From JBAZJN01 sp041651295 (GTDB taxonomy: Bacteria > Patescibacteriota > UBA1384 > XYA2-FULL-43-10 > CAINNR01), in assembly GCA_041651295.1 (NCBI GenBank), contig JBAZJN010000001.1, positions 109,717 to 173,716 on the forward strand: a stretch of DNA of 64,000 bases. Reading direction: 5' to 3'. A model generated the notes under the pieces. The model did no database searches. It had not been told where the DNA came from and was given only the letters and a program-made list of their open reading frames with translations. The number at the start of each line of letters is the position of its first letter. The stretch's first letter is position 1. The position numbers and the translations under genes were made by a program. This document shows positions 32,458 through 39,774 of the stretch, in pieces.

Positions 32458-33081
32458 ATGAAAAGTAAGTTGAGTAGTTTCCTGACCGGGCTTGGCGTTG
32501 TAGCCCTGGTCATCGTGATTGTTGGCAGTATGGGGTATGCAGTGCTCTTCGCGCCCGACTATCACGATGACCCCGAGTACCAGGCCAACCAACCCGACCC
32601 GCTCCAGGCCGATACCGAGACGCAGACCTACCGCGAGCAATTGTCCCGTCAGGATGAGATGGATCGCTGGGCCAGCGAGAATCACGTGGAGACTGAGATC
32701 TGGGGCAAGACCCAATCCCCGGACAAAAGGTGGACGGCGTGGAACGTGAGCATCACAAACTTCGAGGGCTACGCCCAGGTCGGGATCCCTCGCACCGAGA
32801 TCCACATCAAGTCATCCGATGGCACCGAGCACCAGCTCGATGAGGCTAACGAGGCCGGCCGCCTTCCATGGCTGTCGGAGCCGGTTTTCTCAGCAGACAG
32901 CAAAAGGGTCGCCGTGTTCGAGCGCGACGAGCTCGGCACCGGCCGAATCCTCATCTGGACGCTGGAAACCGGCGAGCTCAAGGTCGTCAGCCCGAATCGC
33001 GGCGACCTCGAGCGAATCTACAGCGACAAGGAAGGGGTCTTCCATATAGGCCCCGAAAAGCACGACTACTCCACCGATTAG
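32458..33081 (+). CDS. Membrane-anchored beta-propeller-like protein, unknown
   Basis: 207 aa. One N-terminal helix (LTGLGVVALVIVIVGSMGYA), then an acidic linker and an extracytoplasmic domain. SPDKRWTAWNVSI and PVFSADSKRVAVFERDELG recall TolB/WD-type blades, as do the strands around ILIWTLETGELKVV; only one or two blades are present, so it cannot close a propeller alone. ATG at 32458 with AAGAGGTG upstream. Strong promoter and terminator. GC-rich. Confidence 0.6.
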   Translation: MKSKLSSFLTGLGVVALVIVIVGSMGYAVLFAPDYHDDPEYQANQPDPLQADTETQTYREQLSRQDEMDRWASENHVETEIWGKTQSPDKRWTAWNVSITNFEGYAQVGIPRTEIHIKSSDGTEHQLDEANEAGRLPWLSEPVFSADSKRVAVFERDELGTGRILIWTLETGELKVVSPNRGDLERIYSDKEGVFHIGPEKHDYSTD

Positions 33082-33102
33082 GGGTGGAATGAAGAACTGG
33101 AA

Positions 33103-33140
33103 GCGGGCGTGGCCGATACTGGCCCCGCCCGATTTTTTTA
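33103..33140 (+). terminator. Rho-independent terminator fused to next promoter
   Basis: GGGCGTGGCC-GATACT-GGCCCCGCCC stem, T7, then TTGACA begins at 33142. Confidence 0.85.
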
Positions 33141-33141
33141 T

Positions 33142-33170
33142 TTGACAATGCGAAAAGCGAATGATATATA
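33142..33170 (+). promoter_or_regulatory. Promoter of the structured RNA
   Basis: TTGACA (33142-33147), 17-nt spacer, TATATA (33165-33170). Confidence 0.75.
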
Positions 33171-33176
33171 TTACTT

Positions 33177-33566
33177 ACGTAGCTGACGTGTGGTCAATAC
33201 CGTTAAGACTATGTGCCCAGCCGCAAAACCTACCGGCCCACGTGAGCCGGAACAAATAGGTATTCCCATTTAGGGTGTGTACAGCCCAAGTGGGTCCCGG
33301 CCTAGGGTTCTAGTCACCAGCATCCATGCTGGTTCGGCGATCTCATCAGCTGCTACTGACTTGTCTCGCGCCCGATGTGCAGGTCAAAAGACCACCGTTG
33401 TTGGCAGACGTGCCGGTGATACCGGAACTTCGCCCCGGTCGGTCTGCACGCGGTCACCGCGAGCAAGCACTCATTGTGGCGTCCCGCCACAAACATACCG
33501 TTGAGTCGTTGTTTCACACTCATCACGGATCACTCCGACACCCCTCCGGGTTGTCGGAGCTTTTTT
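33177..33566 (+). ncRNA. Candidate ~390-nt multi-hairpin non-coding RNA
   Basis: A transcription unit with a strong promoter and terminator but no ORF with a credible Shine-Dalgarno. Visible stems include CCGGC/GCCGG nested in CCTA/TAGG (about 33230-33260), ACCAGCAT-CC-ATGCTGGT (33317-33334), GCAGAC/GTCTGC enclosing CCGGTGATACCGG (33401-33449), GCGGTCACCGC (33451-33461), TTGTGGCG-TCC-CGCCACAA (33474-33492), and the terminator stem CTCCGACA/TGTCGGAG. ATACCGTTAAG near the start recurs as ATACCGTTGAG at 33495. I do not see RNase P, tmRNA, SRP or 6S signatures. Confidence 0.5.
33533..33566 (+). terminator. Terminator of the structured RNA
   Basis: CTCCGACA...TGTCGGAG stem followed by six T. Confidence 0.85.
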
Positions 33567-33585
33567 ATTTAGAGCATAAATATTC

Positions 33586-35526
33586 TCAGGTAGTGGGTGC
33601 CGGTGCTGTTTCAGGAGCAGGCGCTGGCACAGCAGGTCCGACTTGCCAGATCTCCGGCAAAGCAACATATTTTGATAGAAAATCAATTTCCTGCATAATT
33701 TGACCGTCTCTTGAAACTTTATAATGAAACTTGGCAGATGCGCCCTGATGAGATTTTGATATTAAATTTCTGGTCCCGACCGGTAGCGCCGGATCAACAT
33801 TTTCCACCGGAGCCGGTGGTTCAACATAGTCGTAACCGGTTGCCGACCCGATCTCAATCACCCGGCTGTCTTTTGTGCCATAAAATTCAAATGTTATCTT
33901 CGTGCCAACAATTCTAGCTTGAACAAAAATATGACTCGAATAGTTGTTTTTAAACTTAAAATCCGGCGCCGGGTCAAAGATTGTCGCGTCCATGCCGATT
34001 GGCGGTTCATAATATGAAACTCGATATGAATGATTGCGTCGTTCGGTTATTTGCATTCCGGCGTTCAACGCAGCTCGAAATAGCGTAGTCGAGACCTGAC
34101 AAAGGCCGCCGCCGTAATCCGGAACGGTTTTATTGTTTTTAATCACCAATTCAGGCAAGTACCCTGTTGAAGCATCAATCTTGCCCAGCTTCTTTAATGT
34201 CGAGAACTCTTCACCCGGTTTAATTAGCGAACCGGAAATCGCGTTAGCACCAACATTGATATTGTGAATTCGATTTGCTGGCGATTTTACAAAATTGGTC
34301 GTGCCCGATGCCACCAATTCAGTTAAGCCATACGACGCAAGCTTGGCCGAATCGATATCGGGGGCGATCGCTGCAACTTTTAAGGTCACTGTTTTGGGAT
34401 CTACAGTCGAATTTTCAGCAAAACGGGCTAAAAGCGCATTTTCAATATCAATTTTTGTCTGACTTTGGTTTAGTGACGCACCGTTTTTCGAGTCGGAAGA
34501 AACAATGACCTTGCCATCAGAAACAGCCAAAATCGCATTTCCAGCCGTCTTATCAATCTGACTGGCCAGCGCCGAGACCTGCTTCAGAGTTTTTTCCGCA
34601 ATAATATAAATTTCCATCTGCTTTTTCTTCGGTCGCGAACCAATAAGTCCGGCGATTGTATCGACATCCAGCGCAAAGTTTTGATTGCTGTATGTAATAT
34701 TTAGGTCGCCAGCCGCAAGAATTTTGTTAGCATTACTGAGCCCTGTTTTGGCGTTTTCTTCTGTAATTTGCGGTTTAAAAATGTCCGATTTAAAGGAAAT
34801 TTCTTTATTGTTTAAATCCGAGATATTAGATTTTAGATTTGAGATTATTTCCTCCTGATCAATTCTCTTCCCCTCTTGTCGCTCCGTTTTAAGCTCAAAT
34901 TCCCCAATGCCATTGTAGACCAAAGAGTAATCTTTCTCAGGAACATCAACCTCAGCGGCAATATCAGAGATTTTTTTTGACAGGGCTTCTTCGTTCAAAG
35001 TAAAAGCAGCATCAACCTGATATTTTGTAAATAAAGTTTTTAGTTGCTGATAGAAGCTCCTAAAGATGTTACCAGACCGGCCGACGGCATAGATATCTTT
35101 GGCAGTTTTATCCAAATCGTAGGCCAAGCCAATATCGGCGGGCACGAATTTATAAACTTTTTCATCACCTGAGCCTGGTTGGTACCTTAGAACAATTTCC
35201 TTTTTTTGAAACTCATCAGTTTTTGGTTTTAAAATCGGCGCAATCTCGTCTTTAGATTTTCCGGCAAGTTTAGTATCCCCGACATAAACGTTGCGATATG
35301 TAGTTTTGGCATAAGTTACAGAATATACGCCGAGAGTAATCAAGAACAGCACCAACAAAAAGCCGATTCCGATAACCGGCCATTTTATTTTTTTCCATAG
35401 CTGAATGCGCTGGCGAAACTCTCGTATCCTCTCTCGCGCCTTGCCGACCGAAATCTTTTTCTTTTCTTTCGGCGAATTTTCACTTTTCGAGGTTTCAGCC
35501 ATTTTTAACTTTTTGTTCTTAACCAC
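33586..35526 (-). CDS. VanW family cell-envelope protein
   Basis: 646 aa. Cytoplasmic charged N-terminus, one helix (about 49-72, WPVIGIGFLLVLFLITLGVY), then two or more peptidoglycan-binding_4-like repeats (about 75-390) and the VanW domain (about 425-580) with DYGGGLCQVSTTLFRAALNA and YEPPIGMDATIFDP. The C-terminus is Pro/Ala-rich. VanW function is unknown; the domain accompanies vancomycin-resistance clusters and cell-wall proteins. It stands alone, with the structured RNA converging on it. Confidence 0.85.
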   Translation of the reverse strand: MVKNKKLKMAETSKSENSPKEKKKISVGKARERIREFRQRIQLWKKIKWPVIGIGFLLVLFLITLGVYSVTYAKTTYRNVYVGDTKLAGKSKDEIAPILKPKTDEFQKKEIVLRYQPGSGDEKVYKFVPADIGLAYDLDKTAKDIYAVGRSGNIFRSFYQQLKTLFTKYQVDAAFTLNEEALSKKISDIAAEVDVPEKDYSLVYNGIGEFELKTERQEGKRIDQEEIISNLKSNISDLNNKEISFKSDIFKPQITEENAKTGLSNANKILAAGDLNITYSNQNFALDVDTIAGLIGSRPKKKQMEIYIIAEKTLKQVSALASQIDKTAGNAILAVSDGKVIVSSDSKNGASLNQSQTKIDIENALLARFAENSTVDPKTVTLKVAAIAPDIDSAKLASYGLTELVASGTTNFVKSPANRIHNINVGANAISGSLIKPGEEFSTLKKLGKIDASTGYLPELVIKNNKTVPDYGGGLCQVSTTLFRAALNAGMQITERRNHSYRVSYYEPPIGMDATIFDPAPDFKFKNNYSSHIFVQARIVGTKITFEFYGTKDSRVIEIGSATGYDYVEPPAPVENVDPALPVGTRNLISKSHQGASAKFHYKVSRDGQIMQEIDFLSKYVALPEIWQVGPAVPAPAPETAPAPTT

Positions 35527-35577
35527 AAGTCAATAATATAGATATACGTTGGAGTTTTCAAGAGCGAATGCCAAACC

Positions 35578-35606
35578 ATTGACAAACTACGATTGATATG
35601 CTATAA
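35578..35606 (+). promoter_or_regulatory. Consensus promoter (TTGACA-17-TATAAT)
   Basis: TTGACA 35578-35583; TGC-TATAAT ending 35606. Confidence 0.85.
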
Positions 35607-35611
35607 TGCTT

Positions 35612-35737
35612 GTTGTCATTCAGTTGACATATTAAACAAGAAGGAGGTGCCTTTTACCCGGCAATTACGCTGGCAGGAGGGCACCCGTGCATCCGCCTTA
35701 AATCTGGTCGTGGCCGTTGGCCGCGGCCACTTTTTTT
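35612..35737 (+). ncRNA. Short transcription unit with no clear ORF
   Basis: After the consensus promoter comes AAGGAGGTG, but no ATG, GTG or TTG stands at a usable distance. GGTGCC (from the SD) pairs with GGCACC 40 nt later, and a terminator GTGGCCG-TTGG-CCGCGGCCAC plus T7 ends the unit. A GTG-started frame would run through the terminator. It could be a regulatory RNA or a decayed cassette. Confidence 0.35.
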
Positions 35738-35848
35738 ATTCCAAGATAGCGACACGGCTTCAAGCCGTGGATGAAGCGATCTAATAGACCGGCCGAAGGC
35801 CATACAAAGCGGAACAGTACCACGGGCTATGCCCGTGAGTATCTATTT
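35738..35848. repeat. REP-like three-hairpin element, family F copy 1
   Basis: TTCCAAGATAGCG lead, hairpins CACGGCTTCAAGCCGTG, GGCC-GAA-GGCC and CACGGGC-TAT-GCCCGTG, with GCGGAACAG between. The copy at 47397-47512 keeps the same order, with base changes that preserve stems. Confidence 0.8.
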
Positions 35849-35974
35849 CGAGCTCAAAATCCGGTTCAATAAATCTATTTGAGACTTCTCATCCAACACA
35901 ACTCCGGACTCTAAAAGCCGCTTGAATTCATCAGCCAAGTCCGTTTTTTCTTCATTAGACTGTTTTTCGTCCAT
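35843..35974 (-). CDS. Small acidic helical protein, 43 aa
   Basis: MDEKQSNEEKTDLADEFKRL then LESGVVLDEKSQIDLLNRIL: charged and helical. Its ATG lies 20 bp inside the end of the upstream membrane-protein gene, giving an overlapping, probably coupled pair. The stop codon lies at the edge of a REP-like element. No homologue recognised. Confidence 0.5.
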   Translation of the reverse strand: MDEKQSNEEKTDLADEFKRLLESGVVLDEKSQIDLLNRILSSK

Positions 35975-37505
35975 AAAATTTATTTAGAACCAGATAAATC
36001 GCAATCAGGACGAGAACAATTCCGGCAATGATGGCGCGAACAGTGATGTTGTAAGGATTTTCGATCAGTGCCGAAGCCAGAACCGACAGAACCACTGCTA
36101 AAAACACTTCTTCGTCGGCAGTTCTGGTCAAAAGATTAACTAATATCGCTCCGGCAAGCGCACCGGCAAGATAAACCGGCCCCAACGTCACCCCAGTTAC
36201 AAGAACGATCAGCACCACAGCTGACACTTTGAGCAGGTTATTTTTGAACACCTCCAAATTTGAGAGATACGTCAGAGTTCCACCAAGAATTAAACCGGCA
36301 ATAATTTTCTGATTTCCTAAATCAAGACTGTACTTTTTCATTTGAGCAACGAAATAAGTTAAAAATCCAAGCGCCAAAAGCGAAACTAAGGTGGCAACAA
36401 AACTTCCTGTTCTAATCTCTGGAACCCTTTCGGCAGTTAAAACCGACGGTGCTTCGCTCAGTTCGGCAGTTAAAGCGATGGTTTCAGCATTTTTCATAAT
36501 CCCGGAATAACTGGCGAAAATGGCTGCAATTACGGCTGATGCCGAAAATCCGACCAGCAAAAAGACCATACCAACCGTTCCGAAGAAATAATTAGAAGCT
36601 AAAAGCAGAAGCCCGACCGATATTGCCGGGATGATTTTGTTGACCTTATGAAAAGTTAAATTGAGAATGCTAAAAACATATCCGATTGCCAAAGAGGCGG
36701 AAACCAATATCAGATTATAGCTTACACCGAAGAAATGCTTCTGAACAGAATAATAGAAAACCACCAACAAAAAGAGCGTAAATAAGCAAAGCCCGTAAAA
36801 TATTGCCGAGCTCTTGATAAATTTTTTGGCTAAAACCGATGTCAGTACGGCAGAAAGCGCGGCAAAAACAATTGTGGTTGCAGAAATTCCGGCTGCGAAC
36901 AGCTTATAGTTGGCGGCATTTTGTAAATAACTACCAAAAACGGCGAAAGACAGAGATATGGTCGCAACAACCAAAAGCGCGTATTTGGACTTGCCGCGCG
37001 GCCAAAATATCGAAGTGATTATTAAAGCCAAAACCAGTGAAAGCAGCGTCGCCGTGGTCGAGAAGAGATATTGGATGCCAAGGCCAAAGACGATCGCGAC
37101 AGCTGTTATTAATATTGATCTAAAAACACTTGCAGAGTAGATAGACCGGAAAACTGTTTTTTGCCCGCTTCGAGAGAGCTCCACTGCCCGAGCTCCGGAA
37201 TTAACCGCAAGATTAGTCTGATAATAATCGAGAAGTGGAAAAATTACGGCTGCAGCCAGGAAAACCGCCGCGCTCTGCCAGCCGAGAGCATAGAGGATCG
37301 CGACTAATAGTACAACTGCAACCATTGAATAGTTCTTGAGAGCCAGTTTATAATCCGATCTCGTTTCCTTCAAAACAGCTTTGTGGGCGTCGGAGATCTT
37401 TTTTGAGCTGGTTTTTACCTGCCTTTGCCGCAGAGAAAATATTAGAGAAATGATGATAGCCAGAGCCGAGATGGAGAAAATTCCATAGAGGACAAGCTTT
37501 TCCAT
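35955..37505 (-). CDS. Degenerate membrane pyrophosphatase (HppA)-like protein
   Basis: 516 aa with ~14 hydrophobic segments. Patterns recall ion-pumping pyrophosphatases: SGARAVELSRSG (compare NxRTAxAA), SGIMKNAETIALTAELSEAP (compare the GPxxDNAGGIAEM loop), the GLILGGTLTYL segment, VYLAGALAGAILVN, and ENPYNITVRAII (compare the DTxGPSLNILIK end). The acidic PPi/Mg-binding loops and the EYYT signature of active enzymes are not present, and the chain is shorter than the usual 650-plus. Likely a non-catalytic homologue; a pump function should not be assumed. Confidence 0.55.
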   Translation of the reverse strand: MEKLVLYGIFSISALAIIISLIFSLRQRQVKTSSKKISDAHKAVLKETRSDYKLALKNYSMVAVVLLVAILYALGWQSAAVFLAAAVIFPLLDYYQTNLAVNSGARAVELSRSGQKTVFRSIYSASVFRSILITAVAIVFGLGIQYLFSTTATLLSLVLALIITSIFWPRGKSKYALLVVATISLSFAVFGSYLQNAANYKLFAAGISATTIVFAALSAVLTSVLAKKFIKSSAIFYGLCLFTLFLLVVFYYSVQKHFFGVSYNLILVSASLAIGYVFSILNLTFHKVNKIIPAISVGLLLLASNYFFGTVGMVFLLVGFSASAVIAAIFASYSGIMKNAETIALTAELSEAPSVLTAERVPEIRTGSFVATLVSLLALGFLTYFVAQMKKYSLDLGNQKIIAGLILGGTLTYLSNLEVFKNNLLKVSAVVLIVLVTGVTLGPVYLAGALAGAILVNLLTRTADEEVFLAVVLSVLASALIENPYNITVRAIIAGIVLVLIAIYLVLNKFYGRKTV

Positions 37506-37605
37506 AGAATCCTTTCGTTATTACTTTATCTAAAGCTAGGCTAGCAGAAAAAAACAAGCTCAGCAATAGGCGTTTCAGGCTTCAGAACGAAATCTGATTT
37601 TATCA

Positions 37606-37634
37606 TTGACAAACAAGCTCAAGTGTGCTAGTAT
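37606..37634 (+). promoter_or_regulatory. Promoter of the 47-aa/437-aa pair
   Basis: TTGACA (37606-37611), 17-nt spacer, extended -10 TGC-TAGTAT (37629-37634). Confidence 0.8.
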
Positions 37635-37727
37635 AAATCGTTACGTCGTAGGACATTTGGCATGATTCACGCTTTGCCATATTGAGCGGTGGTGCGTGCC
37701 AGCCAATACACCAAGGAGATAACCCGG

Positions 37728-37871
37728 ATGACCAAGACATCGACGTTAAGGGTCGGCCAGTTCGTGCTGGCCGAAATCATGGAAGGCTTTCCGGTCGACG
37801 TTTACGAGGGCGAGACACTCGTGATCGCCGAACCAGTCGCCAGCCGCTTGCTGAACCGCCTTCGCCTGTAG
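37728..37871 (+). CDS. 47-aa protein, unknown
   Basis: MTKTSTLRVGQFVLAEIMEG then FPVDVYEGETLVIAEPVASR: small, soluble, beta-type. AAGGAG lies 9 nt before the ATG. First ORF after the promoter; the next ORF starts ~110 nt later after a GGGG-ATTG-CCCC hairpin. Unknown. Confidence 0.5.
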   Translation: MTKTSTLRVGQFVLAEIMEGFPVDVYEGETLVIAEPVASRLLNRLRL

Positions 37872-37980
37872 TTCACGCCAGAAGTCAGTCTGTCTCTCCT
37901 CCCATGAGCGAGAGGCATACAACTTCCGGAAATGCCGCGAATCTTAGGGGATTGCCCCCTTTCAGGAGATGATTCGGGAT

Positions 37981-39294
37981 ATGACGACCACGAACGAGGA
38001 CCGCCGCTTGAGCACCCTGCGCCGCATTCGCGTCAGCAAGCGAATGTTTTGCGGGACTGTGGCCGATATCATCGGCTACTTCCTGGCGTTGACGAAGTAC
38101 GCCGAGTGGACGGTCGACAACGACCGTGCCTGGGCGCTACTTGCCAAACAACCCCCCGGGTTGCTGGGTACAAGGATCGATGAGATCAGCGTCAATCCCA
38201 AGACCTTCGGGCCCTGGGCTCGGCGCCATGCGCCAGAGCTGACACTCTCGCCAAAGCAGCTAGAGTACCAACTCTGGCGCCAGCATCTGCTTTTCGGGTT
38301 TAGCCCGGAAGACGCGCACTCTTCTCGCGAACAGTATTATGCCGGTGATGATGTGCGGGACTGTATATATACTAGTCTCGCCGTGCTTGACTACAAGGGG
38401 TTGTCTTGGCGGAGTTTTCGCAGACTACTCCGGCACGATCTGCCAATCAAAGACTTCCTTGACGCTACCGGCTATACGCGCCAAGAGCTGGCAGAGATCT
38501 GCGAGCCTCATGAAGCTGACATCATCGCCAGTGGCCTGGCCGTCTTCAATCTCGACCTGAAGGGGGAGGAAGGCTCGTGGCACACTGCCTTGATGCAGCG
38601 GGTTGAGGAGGACTACGCGCATGAGCTGGCGCTCGACCTCAAAGAGGACATGAAGATACCGCAACACAAGGGTTTCGCCTTCCCGGGCGCTCCCGGAGTG
38701 CCGCGCGAGACCTACGGTGGTGACGCGGCCGACGAGGTTGACGAGCCGCTAGACAGTGACACGGACGAGGCGGACGACGAGCACCCGTTGGAGTTGGGAG
38801 ACATTCCTGGTGGTATCAGGGTCCGCGGCGAGGGCAGTTCACTGCCCGGGTACCTCGGCAGCGAGGGTGCTATCCAGCCGCCGCACAGCCCGATCGCGGG
38901 CGATGGCGAGTGGCAGCGCGCGGAAGTGCTCGATGGCGTCTCATCCGATACCAGGACCCGGCAGATCGCCAACAACGCCGACGCCGAGACACGCATTGCC
39001 GAGCACACTCGTGACAGCGCAGCCACCTTCTTCAAAGAGATCGGCCTGGAGATGCTGAGGCGGCGAGCGGAACAGCTCCGAACACTGTCCGCCTTGCCAG
39101 TAGACAGCCCCGAGGTCGGGTTTTCGCCTCGCTTGGCGGGACTGCTGAAGAAGAACCACATTCCCGACATCCAGGTGATGCTGGCATGGAAGATGGAGGA
39201 GCTGCGCGAGCTGCGCGGCTTCGGTCAGAAGATGGAGGACGAGGTCCAGGCCTTTCTAGACCAGCACGACCTAGTGCTGGGAGTCGAGGGCTAG
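37981..39294 (+). CDS. Unknown protein with C-terminal RNA polymerase alpha-CTD-like domain
   Basis: 437 aa. The N-terminal ~210 residues are helical and unassigned; residues ~240-340 are an acidic, Gly-rich linker (VDEPLDSDTDEADDEHPLEL). The last ~65 residues match the helix-hairpin-helix fold of the RpoA C-terminal domain: PVDSPEVGFSPRLAGLLKKN, then PDIQVMLAWKMEELRELRGF, GQKMEDEVQAFLDQH, VLG. RpoA-CTD contacts UP-element DNA and activators. ATG at 37981 or 37969; AGGAG lies upstream. Very GC-rich. Confidence 0.65.
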   Translation: MTTTNEDRRLSTLRRIRVSKRMFCGTVADIIGYFLALTKYAEWTVDNDRAWALLAKQPPGLLGTRIDEISVNPKTFGPWARRHAPELTLSPKQLEYQLWRQHLLFGFSPEDAHSSREQYYAGDDVRDCIYTSLAVLDYKGLSWRSFRRLLRHDLPIKDFLDATGYTRQELAEICEPHEADIIASGLAVFNLDLKGEEGSWHTALMQRVEEDYAHELALDLKEDMKIPQHKGFAFPGAPGVPRETYGGDAADEVDEPLDSDTDEADDEHPLELGDIPGGIRVRGEGSSLPGYLGSEGAIQPPHSPIAGDGEWQRAEVLDGVSSDTRTRQIANNADAETRIAEHTRDSAATFFKEIGLEMLRRRAEQLRTLSALPVDSPEVGFSPRLAGLLKKNHIPDIQVMLAWKMEELRELRGFGQKMEDEVQAFLDQHDLVLGVEG

Positions 39295-39394
39295 ACCGTC
39301 ACTACGACGGACTGAGAGACAACTTGCTTGAGCGCGACGATGCGCTCGAGCACATTTCTCTCGGCTACACAGATATACAGAAATGAGGCAATGC

Positions 39395-39706
39395 ATGAAC
39401 GTATTCGGGATACTTGCTGTTGTGTTGATGATTTCTGGTGCCGTCCAGTGGAACTGGTTCCACTGGCGCGGCTATCAGATCACCACTGTCTTGTTCCACA
39501 TCGGAGCGGCGGCCTGTGGTGCCACGGCGGTGCACACCACCATTGAGGGCCCGGCGATGTTCGTAGTGACGCTCGGGTTCTGCGGCTTGGCCACCGCCTT
39601 TCTCAGAATCTTCCGCACCCAGTGCCTAGCGTGCGGCAGGTTTGAATTCGAAGGCGGAGCCGAACGACGCTGCAGCCACTGCAAGACACCGCTCGGCGAG
39701 CACTAG
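39395..39706 (+). CDS. Membrane protein with C-terminal zinc ribbon
   Basis: 103 aa. Three hydrophobic stretches (about 3-20, 28-45, 52-72), then a four-cysteine ribbon CLACGRFEF...RRCSHCKTPLG. Zinc binding is inferred from the CxxC pairs. ATG at 39395 with GAGG 6 nt upstream. Terminator GGCGACA/TGTCGTC follows at 39726-39770, in a region convergent with the glycosyltransferase. Unknown role. Confidence 0.55.
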   Translation: MNVFGILAVVLMISGAVQWNWFHWRGYQITTVLFHIGAAACGATAVHTTIEGPAMFVVTLGFCGLATAFLRIFRTQCLACGRFEFEGGAERRCSHCKTPLGEH

Positions 39707-39725
39707 ATGCTCGCCCGCGCAAGAA

Positions 39726-39770
39726 CATGGCGACACTTTCCTTCGGGATCATGTCGTCTTTTTTATTTAG
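39726..39770 (+). terminator. Terminator
   Basis: GGCGACA and TGTCGTC arms, ~16-nt loop, then TTTTTTATTTAG, the same junction sequence as at 33561 and 56920. Confidence 0.6.
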
Positions 39771-39774
39771 AACA

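Noticed and set aside
33277..33504. Open frame (75 codons, GTG start) across the structured RNA
   Set aside because: No Shine-Dalgarno before the start, low-complexity translation with no domain, and it crosses several strong hairpins.
33177..33566. tmRNA or RNase P RNA identity for the structured RNA
   Set aside because: No tRNA-like ends with CCA or tag frame, and no GAGGAAAGTCC or ACAGAAA-type core on either strand.
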